Of a DNA stretch of 22,211 bases, positions 13,240 through 20,646 are shown piece after piece (position 1 is the stretch's first letter; every line of letters begins with the position of its first letter). The translations under genes were made by a program, and so were the position numbers. Source of the DNA: Bdellovibrio sp. (GTDB lineage Bacteria; Myxococcota; SpSt-1050); assembly GCA_020725805.1 (NCBI GenBank), contig DYEF01000110.1, positions 1 to 22,211 of the forward strand. The letters run 5' to 3'. The notes beneath the pieces are model-generated. The model searched no databases. It was not told the DNA's origin and worked only from the letters and a program-made list of their open reading frames with translations.

Positions 13240-14399
13240 AAACTAATTTTAAGACAGATTTTTTCAGAAAAGAACTTGAATTTATGCGTCACTCTGACAG
13301 GACTGCCGGCAGAATTGAGTTTTTTGACAGCAGTGAGGTAAGAGAGGCAGAGAAGAATGCAATGAAGTATTTCAGGTATGTGTCTGTTCAGAAGAATTCA
13401 TCCGGTGGTACAGACCTGTTTTATTCTGAAAGGAAAAAGCCGTTTAATCTTCTTATCAGGCACACAAGACTTGTGGAGAAGGGGGATATTGCATCTATCA
13501 GGGTAACAGGGGAGATACTGGGCTATCCGTCCTGCTGCATAGATGCTTATATTAAAGACAGGTTATACCTGACGGTTGACACAGGGCTTAACTGGTTTAT
13601 CAGAAGAGCGGAAGCCGGGGATAAGATTAATCCGTTTATCAATCCGTTTGAGTCTGATATAAGATTTGTTCCCTGCAGACTCGGTTGCAAAGATACATAC
13701 AGGATTGTTCGGCAGATGAAAAAGATATTTCGTTCTGATGCCCGGCACAGCAGTGAAACAGCCTACCTGACACCTGTACCGTTCAGGACGGAGACGGCAA
13801 AAAGTCTATGCATCAGGGATTTTGCAAGAATCAGAATTAAAAAAACCGAAAAAAACATAATCAGATACTCTTTTATAGATAAAAGTCCGTCTATGGATAT
13901 ATCCTCAGTAGAAGAGGGTGACACACTGATATTCGCAAACGGGATTATCTCTGTATTTGCGGGCGGAAAAAGTCTCGGAAGGCTTGTTATGAGCCATCTT
14001 TTATGGTCTCCGCTGGTTTTACCTGACAGAGGCTTCTGTAATGAGCTGTTGAAGGCAATCAGAAATTACAGATTCATTGCCTCTCCCGACGAGGATTCGC
14101 AGTCTTATGTCCCTGATACGGGATATCAGAAGCTCTTTGAGAAGGTAAAAAAGGTTGTTAACAGATTTCCTCAGGGCGGGCCTGTCGGATTCAACAGCCC
14201 GCAACTTGCTGGTAATATGGTAAGAACAGCTGTGTATGTGAAGGGAATCCGGTATAATATAGTACTGCAGTATAATAAAGATGCCAGAAATTACTTTCTG
14301 AGGGGGAGGAATATCTCCCTGTGCATTGAAGGCAGGAGCAGCAATATAACAGCGGCTCTGACAAAAATTCTGCAGATATTCCTGAATCTTATTGATTGA
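13236..14399 (+). CDS. Uncharacterised GYPSCC-motif cysteine protein
   Basis: This is a 387-residue cytoplasmic-looking protein without a recognised catalytic domain. Its most distinctive feature is GYPSCCIDAY, with adjacent Cys100 and Cys101, followed by FVPCRLGCKDTYR, with Cys147 and Cys151. The two motifs resemble those I associate loosely with the DUF483-type group, 'GYPxCC...PCxxxC', and the four cysteines could bind a metal or cluster. A Gly-rich GGPVGF follows near 310, and the C-terminus is hydrophobic. It is joined to the radical SAM-like gene by an ATGA overlap, so the proteins are probably made together and may form one complex or pathway. Only 20 bases separate its stop from the convergent pepF stop, and no terminator is visible. 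Confidence 0.65.
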   Translation: MKTNFKTDFFRKELEFMRHSDRTAGRIEFFDSSEVREAEKNAMKYFRYVSVQKNSSGGTDLFYSERKKPFNLLIRHTRLVEKGDIASIRVTGEILGYPSCCIDAYIKDRLYLTVDTGLNWFIRRAEAGDKINPFINPFESDIRFVPCRLGCKDTYRIVRQMKKIFRSDARHSSETAYLTPVPFRTETAKSLCIRDFARIRIKKTEKNIIRYSFIDKSPSMDISSVEEGDTLIFANGIISVFAGGKSLGRLVMSHLLWSPLVLPDRGFCNELLKAIRNYRFIASPDEDSQSYVPDTGYQKLFEKVKKVVNRFPQGGPVGFNSPQLAGNMVRTAVYVKGIRYNIVLQYNKDARNYFLRGRNISLCIEGRSSNITAALTKILQIFLNLID

Positions 14400-14419
14400 A
14401 TATCTTTTACCGCAGACAA

Positions 14420-16318
14420 TTATTTCTTAACCAGATTCTCGAGTTCCTCGATCCTCTTTGTGAAGATATTGAATGCCTCCTCATAAGGCTTCTTTGACAT
14501 CATATCCGCACCTGAACGTTTCAGAAGCTCGAGAGGATAATCAGAGAATCCGCCCTTGAGCATATTCTCGACATATGGTTTGCGGGCATTCTCTCCTTCC
14601 TTCAATACCTTTTCACTCAGATAAAGGGCAGCAATATAGCCGGTTACGTATTTGTAGACGTAAAAATTGTAGTAAAAGTGCGGGATATATGCCCACTCAA
14701 CGGCATAGAGGTCATCAATCTTTACAACTCCCTTTGAATCACCGTAGTATTTCTTGAGGAGTTCAAGATATGTCCTGTTCAGAAAATCGGCAGTCAGGGG
14801 TTCCTTGTTTTCGGCCGCCCTGTAGATATTATATTCAAACTCAGAAAACATAGACTGCCTGAAAACGGTCGTGCGCATTGTCTCGAGAGATTCCCCGAGG
14901 AGAATCTTACGTTTGGCGGCATCTTTCTCCTTTGACAACATATAATTCAGGAGCAAATTCTCATTGAAGGTCGAGGCGACTTCTGCAACGAAGATAGGAT
15001 AATTGGCCTTTGCAAAGACCTGATTCTTATTTGAGTAATATGAGTGCATTGCGTGGCCCAGTTCGTGAAGCATCGTTGAGACAGAGTTGTAATTATCGTT
15101 GTAATTGAGGAGCATGTATGGGTGAACATCGTAGTGGTCGCCCGTCATATATGCTCCGGACCTTTTGCCTTTATTCGGATATACATCGGTCCAGCCGCTT
15201 CCGGGGCTGAGTGCCTCGATTGCAACTTTTACATATTCTTCTCCCATTGGTTTTAATGTCTCCTGAGCAATCTTTACTGCATCTTCGTAGGAATATGTGT
15301 CCTGTATACCGGTTGTAATCGGTGCATATAAGTCGTAATATCTGAGTTCATTTAGCCCCAGCATATTCTGCTTGAGTTTCAGGTAGCGGTGCAGCACGGG
15401 CAGATTTTCATTTATCATCTTGATTAGATTTTCATATAATTCCACAGGAATATTCTCATAGAAAATGGATGCCTCGAGTGCGGATTTGTATTTCTTTGTT
15501 CTGGCATAGAAAATATTTGCATCTACCTGAGAACCGAGTGACTGGGCAAGAGTATTCTTGTATTTCATATATGTGGAGAAGAATTCGGTAAAGACCTTCT
15601 CTCTGTCTGCCCTTACCGGCGATTCCCTGTATTTTGTATAATTTGCCTGATTCAGAGTCACTTTTTCCTTTGTAGTCAGTTCTATCTCGGGGAAACTGAG
15701 CTCGCCGCCTGTAAATGCCGAATATATATTATAACCGGCACTTGCGAATGTGGCTGTGCGGGCCAAAAGTTCCTCTTCCTGCCGTGAAAGTATATGAGAC
15801 TTTTTTCTTAGCAGGTTCTTCAGAAACATATCATAGTCCTTAAAGTTTTTGTCCGTTATTAGTTTTTTTATAGTAGTCTCTGGAAGTGCAACGAGTTCGG
15901 GCTCGATAAAGGCAGTAGCCTCGCCGAAATCCGCCGAGACCTTTTCGGATATCGATTTTAAGGCAAGAGTGTCAGATACCCGCGTATCCTGGTCATATGA
16001 CATCATTGCATAACCGCTTATGCGATAGAGTTTGTGCATAAGATTAAAGTACAGGTCCAGAACCTTCTTGATGTCTTCCGGTTTTTTTAGCTTCCCCTTG
16101 TATTTCTCGAACTCCTTTAGGCTGTTCAGTATCAGGTCCTTGTCTCTTTTCCACTCATCGGTATTTTTATAAAGGTGAGTAAGGTCCCATTTATACTTTG
16201 ACTCAATCTCATTTCTCTCTTTCATATTACCTTTGGTCATAGATGTTCCTCCTTGCTGATAAGCAGCGGAAAGAATAATTCCTGTTACTATCAGAAGAAT
16301 AAGACTGATTCTTGTCAT
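14420..16318 (-). CDS. pepF: Oligoendopeptidase F, probably exported form
   Basis: This M3B-family zinc metallopeptidase cleaves short oligopeptides. The active site is HELGHAMHSYYS, with the third ligand in the downstream EVASTFNEN. The upstream GAYMTGDHYDVHPYMLLNY and the C-terminal YAVEWAYIPHFYYNFYVYKY are typical of the family. From the ATG at 16318 it has 632 residues and opens MTRISLILLIVTGIILSAAYQQ, a signal peptide with a possible SAA cleavage. That is unusual, as PepF is normally cytoplasmic. GGAGGT at 16330-16325, six bases upstream, supports this start. A second SD and ATG at 16240 would give a 606-residue protein without the signal. The ATG codons at 16354 and 16324 are poorly placed. 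Confidence 0.93.
   Translation of the reverse strand: MTRISLILLIVTGIILSAAYQQGGTSMTKGNMKERNEIESKYKWDLTHLYKNTDEWKRDKDLILNSLKEFEKYKGKLKKPEDIKKVLDLYFNLMHKLYRISGYAMMSYDQDTRVSDTLALKSISEKVSADFGEATAFIEPELVALPETTIKKLITDKNFKDYDMFLKNLLRKKSHILSRQEEELLARTATFASAGYNIYSAFTGGELSFPEIELTTKEKVTLNQANYTKYRESPVRADREKVFTEFFSTYMKYKNTLAQSLGSQVDANIFYARTKKYKSALEASIFYENIPVELYENLIKMINENLPVLHRYLKLKQNMLGLNELRYYDLYAPITTGIQDTYSYEDAVKIAQETLKPMGEEYVKVAIEALSPGSGWTDVYPNKGKRSGAYMTGDHYDVHPYMLLNYNDNYNSVSTMLHELGHAMHSYYSNKNQVFAKANYPIFVAEVASTFNENLLLNYMLSKEKDAAKRKILLGESLETMRTTVFRQSMFSEFEYNIYRAAENKEPLTADFLNRTYLELLKKYYGDSKGVVKIDDLYAVEWAYIPHFYYNFYVYKYVTGYIAALYLSEKVLKEGENARKPYVENMLKGGFSDYPLELLKRSGADMMSKKPYEEAFNIFTKRIEELENLVKK
16247..16254 (-). 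promoter_or_regulatory. Internal ribosome binding site for a second pepF start
   Basis: AAGGAGGA on the minus strand (16254-16247) precedes an in-frame ATG at 16240 by 6-7 bases. It encodes part of the region just after the signal peptide (QQGG). It is as good as the upstream SD and would make a signal-less, cytosolic PepF. Confidence 0.5.
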
Positions 16319-16324
16319 CTCCAT

Positions 16325-16330
16325 ACCTCC
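16325..16330 (-). promoter_or_regulatory. Ribosome binding site deciding the pepF start
   Basis: GGAGGT on the minus strand (16330-16325) lies six bases before the ATG at 16318 and directly abuts the ATG at 16324, so 16318 is the better start. The signal peptide begins there. Confidence 0.6.
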
Positions 16331-16334
16331 TGTT

Positions 16335-16368
16335 TGTGGTGTCGGGAATACCACAGATGTCGGGAATA
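16335..16368. repeat. Direct and inverted repeats upstream of pepF
   Basis: TGTCGGGAATA occurs twice, at 16340-16350 and 16358-16368. The first copy is also framed by the inverted pair TGTGGT (16335-16340) and ACCACA (16350-16355). They lie just upstream of the pepF ribosome site and may be an operator or a small duplication. Confidence 0.45.
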
Positions 16369-16464
16369 TAACTCATTTTTTGTATTGAGCAAGTGTTTTT
16401 GTGTCATCGGTTTCAGGCATTATGGGATATATCTGGCACTGTCCATATAAACAGAAATTTTCTC

Positions 16465-16493
16465 TTTACTTTATGCTGACAAATAAATATTAT
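16465..16493 (+). promoter_or_regulatory. Promoter of the second NtrC-regulator operon
   Basis: TTTACT (16465-16470) and TATTAT (16488-16493) are separated by exactly 17 bases, matching four and five consensus positions. The predicted start near 16500 gives a short leader before the ATG at 16517. The same hexamers recur before the POT transporter gene. Confidence 0.45.
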
Positions 16494-16516
16494 TAGTCCG
16501 TTTTGAGATTATTGTT

Positions 16517-17965
16517 ATGAAAAGTATTCTTGTAATAGATGACCACGAGACCATAAGAATCGGGCTGAAGACCGCAATCGAAAACGAGGAAACCCGAAGA
16601 TTTTTAGGTCTGAATTCGAAGATCGAAGTATATACTGCTGCAAACGGCGAGGAAGGTATTGCTATCTATAAGCAGAAGACACCCGATCTTGTAATTACTG
16701 ATATAAAAATGGAGAGATTATCGGGTATAGATGTAATAAGGGAAATAATGGCAATAGACAAACAGGCCGTAATAATAGCGCTTACAGGAAATGCAAGCAT
16801 CGAAAATGCCGTTGAGGCTATTAAGCTCGGTGCATATGATTATATCCAGAAGCCCTGGCAGATAGCAGATATCAGAAAAAAGCTCAGGCAGGTATTCGGG
16901 ATTCTGAAGGACAGGGAGGAGAAGTCACGTCTTGCGGAAAAGAACAGACTCCTGACAGAGGAATTAAGGAGTCACTTTCTCTTTGAGGATTTCATAGGTG
17001 GTTCAGGTAAAATCAAGGAGATCGTTTCTGTTATTGAAAAGGTGGCAGTAACCGACTCAAACGTTCTTATTACAGGTGAAAGCGGGACGGGAAAGGAGAT
17101 GGTTGCAAGATATATTCATGAATTATCTCCGAGAAAAAGCGGGCCTTTTGTGAAGGTAAACTGCGGGGCTCTTACGGAGACGCTTCTGGAGAGTGAGATG
17201 TTTGGTCACGAAAGGGGGGCATTTACCGGGGCTGTCAGGCAGAAACTCGGAAGATTTGAACTTGCGGACGGAGGCACTATATTTCTGGATGAAATAGGTG
17301 AGATTTCTCTTTCCACTCAGGTTAAACTGCTGCGCGTTTTGCAGGAAAAGGAGTTCGAAAGGGTAGGCGGGGAGAAGACGGTAAAAGTTGATGTAAGAAT
17401 AATTGCAGCCACCAATAAAGACCTGAAGAGGGAGGTAAAGGAAAAGAGATTCAGGGAAGACCTTTATTACCGTCTGTATATTGTGCCGATTGAGATACCA
17501 CCTCTGAGGGAACGGAAGGAAGATATCCCCGAACTTGTCCGCTATTTTATCAGAAAGCACAGGGAAAGGACGCGGTCTCAGGTTGAAGGAATCTCTGACG
17601 ATGCACTGGCGATGCTTAAGAAATATCATTGGCCGGGCAATATCCGTGAACTTGAGAATATCATAGAGCAGACGCTTGTGCTCTCCGCGGGAAAGATTAT
17701 AGAGGCAGAGGATCTTCCCTTCCATATAAGAAGTCCTCTGTGTGACCAGAAAAACGATAAGGGACTGGTGGTCGCCCGTTTCTCTCAGGGAATGAACCTC
17801 GAGAGTTTTATTGCCGATGTGGAGATGAATATTATAAGAGAGACACTTCATCTTACGGGGAACAACAGGGCGGAGGCGGCAAGGCTGCTCGGTATAAAAC
17901 CGTCTGCTCTTCAGTATAAAATTACGAAATATAACCTTTCGGACGGGATACCTCCGGAAGAGTAA
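16517..17965 (+). CDS. Sigma-54-dependent response regulator, NtrC family
   Basis: This is a second full-length NtrC-type activator, of 482 residues. The receiver has Asp8/Asp9 and phosphoacceptor Asp62, with extra residues between helix 1 and strand 2 ([11 protein letters not shown]) that lengthen it. The AAA+ domain has GESGTGKE, the canonical GAFTGA loop (234-239) and [11 protein letters not shown]. The C-terminal Fis-type helix-turn-helix is [20 protein letters not shown]. It should activate RpoN promoters on phosphorylation. No partner kinase is present. It has no SD but a good promoter upstream. It heads a rightward series whose next gene, a lipid kinase, begins 18 bases downstream. It is only moderately similar to the regulator at 10697, so it is not a recent duplicate. 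Confidence 0.95.
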   Translation: MKSILVIDDHETIRIGLKTAIENEETRRFLGLNSKIEVYTAANGEEGIAIYKQKTPDLVITDIKMERLSGIDVIREIMAIDKQAVIIALTGNASIENAVEAIKLGAYDYIQKPWQIADIRKKLRQVFGILKDREEKSRLAEKNRLLTEELRSHFLFEDFIGGSGKIKEIVSVIEKVAVTDSNVLITGESGTGKEMVARYIHELSPRKSGPFVKVNCGALTETLLESEMFGHERGAFTGAVRQKLGRFELADGGTIFLDEIGEISLSTQVKLLRVLQEKEFERVGGEKTVKVDVRIIAATNKDLKREVKEKRFREDLYYRLYIVPIEIPPLRERKEDIPELVRYFIRKHRERTRSQVEGISDDALAMLKKYHWPGNIRELENIIEQTLVLSAGKIIEAEDLPFHIRSPLCDQKNDKGLVVARFSQGMNLESFIADVEMNIIRETLHLTGNNRAEAARLLGIKPSALQYKITKYNLSDGIPPEE

Positions 17966-17983
17966 TTCTACAGGAATATTTTT

Positions 17984-18916
17984 ATGAAGAAAGGTATAGG
18001 AGTAATAGTAAATCCTTTTTCAAGGCAGAACAAGAAGAATCCTGACAGAATAAACAAGCTTGCATATATTGTAGGTTCTAAAGGGACACTTGCTGCAACC
18101 AGAAATCTGACTGAACTGGAGGAGGTTGCCGTTGAATTCAAGAAACAGGGTATCGAGGTTCTTGCCCTCTCGGGCGGTGACGGTACCAACCACATAACAA
18201 TTACAAAATTTATCGAGGTCTACGGGGATACACCTCTGCCAAAGATTGCCCTTCTCCGCGGCGGTACAATGAATACCATTGCAGATTCTGTCGGCATAAG
18301 AGGTGACAGCAATCAGATTCTCTTTAACATTGTCGAAAAATACCACAACAATATTCCGTTTAAGACAGTAAAAAGAAATGTAATGAATATTGATGGCAGA
18401 TACGGATTTCTGTTTGCAAATGGCGTTGCTTTTAATTTTCTGAAGGAATATTACTCCGGAAGTACTCCTACACCCACAAAGGCTGCTACAATTCTTACGA
18501 GAGCGATTCTGTCTGCGACCCGCGGCGGTGACTTTGCAAAGTGGCTCTTCAGAAAGTTCAGTGCAAAGATAACCGTAGACGGTTATGTCTGGCCGCACAA
18601 GGAATATTTTATGATTGTGGCTGCAACCATTGACAATCTTGGTTTTGGCTTTAACCCGTTTGTTAAGGTCTTTGATAAACCGAGCTGCTTTGATATTATC
18701 GGCGTTTTATGCGAGGCTATGGGTGTCGTAACATCTCTGCCTTCGATAAGACTCGGCAGACCTCTTGACCCGCAGAAATACATTGATGCGGCGGCCGAAG
18801 AGGTAATATTCGAGGCTGACGAGCCGATGAAATATACCATTGACGGAGATATATACGAATCGGGTGAGAAGATGATTATGAAAGCCGGTCCAAAGCTTGA
18901 ACTCATTGTAAGCTGA
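17984..18916 (+). CDS. Diacylglycerol kinase-like lipid kinase
   Basis: This 310-residue protein belongs to the diacylglycerol/sphingosine/YegS-type lipid kinase family, which phosphorylates a lipid hydroxyl with ATP at the membrane. The N-terminus has the family's VIVNPFSRQNKKNP, then LALSGGDGTNHI with the nucleotide-binding GGDG at 64-67, and LLRGGTMNTIADSVG. The C-terminal beta domain ends with YTIDGDIYESGEKMIM, corresponding to the family's substrate-side DGE/DGD motif. The actual substrate cannot be told. It is 18 bases after the NtrC-type gene and one base before the DUF192 gene, so it is in an operon. AGGA lies about nine bases before the ATG, a weak ribosome site. Confidence 0.88.
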   Translation: MKKGIGVIVNPFSRQNKKNPDRINKLAYIVGSKGTLAATRNLTELEEVAVEFKKQGIEVLALSGGDGTNHITITKFIEVYGDTPLPKIALLRGGTMNTIADSVGIRGDSNQILFNIVEKYHNNIPFKTVKRNVMNIDGRYGFLFANGVAFNFLKEYYSGSTPTPTKAATILTRAILSATRGGDFAKWLFRKFSAKITVDGYVWPHKEYFMIVAATIDNLGFGFNPFVKVFDKPSCFDIIGVLCEAMGVVTSLPSIRLGRPLDPQKYIDAAAEEVIFEADEPMKYTIDGDIYESGEKMIMKAGPKLELIVS

Positions 18917-18917
18917 G

Positions 18918-19274
18918 ATGAAAGAGATTAAGATAATCAACCGCACAACAGATAAACTGGTCTTTGAAAGAGCACATCTGACGGAGAATTTCATTGATAG
19001 GTTTACGGGACTTATGTTCAGGAAAACCCCGCTTGGTTTTGATGCGCTTGTAATCGATAAATGTGATGCAGTTCATTCATTCTTTATGCGGTTTGACCTG
19101 GATCTCGTCTTTCTGACGAGAGAGAAGGTTGTAATTAAGGTAGAAAAGAGGCTGTCACCATTCAGGATATCAGGTTTTGTAACAGGTGCCTATTATGTGA
19201 TTGAGATTATCTCGCATGAGAAGACCGATGAATTATTTTCCTGCGGTGATGTAATCGATTTTTCGGAAACATAA
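18918..19274 (+). CDS. DUF192 family protein
   Basis: This 118-residue protein matches the DUF192 pattern: RFTGLMFRKTP at the core, then VHSFFMRFDLDLVFLTRE where relatives have 'FWMKNT..PLDI.F.D', and ending in AYYVIEI. The biochemical function of the family is not known to me. Unlike many relatives it has no signal peptide, so it is probably cytoplasmic. It starts one base after the lipid kinase stop and ends four bases before the endonuclease III-like gene, so it is co-transcribed. Two cysteines (CDAVHSF and FSCGD) have no obvious pairing role. Confidence 0.85.
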   Translation: MKEIKIINRTTDKLVFERAHLTENFIDRFTGLMFRKTPLGFDALVIDKCDAVHSFFMRFDLDLVFLTREKVVIKVEKRLSPFRISGFVTGAYYVIEIISHEKTDELFSCGDVIDFSET

Positions 19275-19278
19275 CAAG

Positions 19279-19944
19279 ATGGATATTCCTCTTCTTCTTG
19301 ACAGAATCTACAAAATACTCAGAAAACACTTCGGTTACCTGAACTGGTGGCCTGCCGAGACACCTTTTGAGATGGCTGTGGGGGCAATTCTTACCCAGAA
19401 TGTTGCGTGGAGTAATGTGGAAAAATCCATTCAAAACCTCAGGAAAAAAAGACTTCTAAATCTGCACAGACTGCTTGAGGCCGAAGAAGAGACCGTTTTA
19501 GAGTGTATCACCCCGTCAGGTTATTACAATCTAAAATACAGGAGATTGTTATCGCTTCTGGTCTTTATAAGAGATGAACTAAATGGTGATATTACTAATC
19601 TGGGAAAATTTGAACTGAATGAGGCGCGCAACAGACTTCTCTCCGTCAGGGGCGTCGGGAAGGAGACGGCGGATTCAATTCTTCTGTATGCTGTGAATTT
19701 TCCGGTTTTTGTCATTGATGCTTATACTAAAAGGGCTTTTTTCAGGATAGGTGTGCTAAAAAGACCGGATATGGATTATGACGAGGTTCAGGCGGTATTT
19801 ATGAAGAATCTGAAGAGGGATGTGAGACTTTACAATGACTATCATGCACAGATCATTGAGCTTTCGAAGAATTACTGCCGTAAAAAACCCCTGTGCAAAC
19901 AATGTCCGGTTGCCGGATTATGCAAGAGGGTGTCCGTTGGTTAG
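19279..19944 (+). CDS. Endonuclease III-related DNA glycosylase
   Basis: This 221-residue HhH-GPD protein is of the endonuclease III-related type that removes damaged bases. WWPAETPFEMAVGAILTQN and the helix-hairpin-helix LLSVRGVGKETADSILLYA are characteristic. The catalytic Asp is in VIDAYTKRAF. The position of the Nth lyase Lys (GVGRKTAN in E. coli) is Glu here (GVGKETAD), which suggests a glycosylase without AP-lyase activity. A C-x5-C-x2-C-x5-C motif at the C-terminus, YCRKKPLCKQCPVAGLC, would hold the [4Fe-4S] cluster, one residue shorter than the classical spacing. It is four bases from the DUF192 gene and overlaps the next gene by eight bases. The damage it recognises is uncertain; a methyladenine glycosylase role is possible. 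Confidence 0.9.
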   Translation: MDIPLLLDRIYKILRKHFGYLNWWPAETPFEMAVGAILTQNVAWSNVEKSIQNLRKKRLLNLHRLLEAEEETVLECITPSGYYNLKYRRLLSLLVFIRDELNGDITNLGKFELNEARNRLLSVRGVGKETADSILLYAVNFPVFVIDAYTKRAFFRIGVLKRPDMDYDEVQAVFMKNLKRDVRLYNDYHAQIIELSKNYCRKKPLCKQCPVAGLCKRVSVG

Positions 19945-20566
19945 CAAAAGACTCAGAAAAGAGATAATTTCCTATATAATTGACCTTATGAAGGATGAGC
20001 TGAGTTTTTCGGAAATAGAGAAAAGGGTCAGGGAAAAGTACGGCCTAAGTGAAAACGAATCTTCTGAATATGTCAGGACGGCATTCGAAACTGTCTCGTT
20101 TCTCGCAAAGAATACAGAGCTTACCTGTAAGGATAAGGTAAAGGTCATAATCAGTGGTCTGATACTGACCGCGGTTTTTGCCTCTTCTTATGCCTTTGCC
20201 GTGATTAAAAGCGGATATAATTTTCTTCTGGTATATGTGGTGTTTGCCTATTTGCTGTCAGCGCTCTTGTATCTTGTGGCACAGAAAAAAGGAGGATTTT
20301 TTCTGGAAGTGATATCCGGTCTTTTTATGGTTTTATGCTATCTTCTTGGAGAATATTCTGTATTTGTTCATGCTTTGGTGAAGGAGTTTCAGCAGAGGAA
20401 TATTCCGGCCGGCGGCGGGTTCGAAGTATTTTACAGATCTTCCGGTCTTTTTTTTACCGAATATCTTCTTTCGAGGTCTGTATATGAATATGTCATTCTG
20501 GGGTGTTCTGTCCTGATAGCATCGAGTTTTTTCTTCCGGATAAGGATAAAGAGAGTAAGAAAATAA
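19937..20566 (+). CDS. Four-helix hypothetical membrane protein
   Basis: I do not recognise the family of this 209-residue protein. The N-terminal 60 residues are charged and helical (EIEKRVREKYGLSENES), probably cytoplasmic. Four hydrophobic segments follow: VKVIISGLILTAVFASSYAF, FLLVYVVFAYLLSALLYLV, FLEVISGLFMVLCYLLG, and YEYVILGCSVLIASSFFF. A lysine/arginine-rich tail ends it. The open frame runs further upstream inside the glycosylase gene, but TTG at 19937 has AAGAGGG six bases before it and gives an 8-base overlap with the preceding stop, so I use that. An ATG at 19988 is an alternative with no SD. It closes the operon that begins at 16517. Confidence 0.7.
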   Translation: MVSKRLRKEIISYIIDLMKDELSFSEIEKRVREKYGLSENESSEYVRTAFETVSFLAKNTELTCKDKVKVIISGLILTAVFASSYAFAVIKSGYNFLLVYVVFAYLLSALLYLVAQKKGGFFLEVISGLFMVLCYLLGEYSVFVHALVKEFQQRNIPAGGGFEVFYRSSGLFFTEYLLSRSVYEYVILGCSVLIASSFFFRIRIKRVRK

Positions 20567-20588
20567 GATAATGCCGAGCCGAAAATTG

Positions 20589-20618
20589 TTTACTTTGTAT
20601 TTCTGAAATGTTTATTAT
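20589..20618 (+). promoter_or_regulatory. Promoter of the POT transporter gene
   Basis: TTTACT (20589-20594) and TATTAT (20613-20618) are 18 bases apart. These are the same two hexamers as at 16465-16493. The predicted start near 20625 gives a leader of about 20 bases. This suggests the transporter has its own promoter, separate from the preceding operon. Confidence 0.4.
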
Positions 20619-20646
20619 TTTCTGTCACTTTTTTTAAGAGGTTAGG

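Noticed and set aside
16434-16449. TGGCAC as a possible sigma-54 promoter near an NtrC gene
   Set aside because: The required TTGC(A/T) five bases later is absent (ATATA instead).
17123-17851. 242-codon leftward open frame inside the second NtrC gene
   Set aside because: It is fully antisense to a gene with clear AAA+ motifs, and its translation has no recognisable domain.
19835-19936. Fusion or longer start of the membrane protein within the glycosylase gene
   Set aside because: The upstream portion is out-of-frame sequence of the glycosylase's iron-sulphur region, and a TTG with a good SD exists at 19937.
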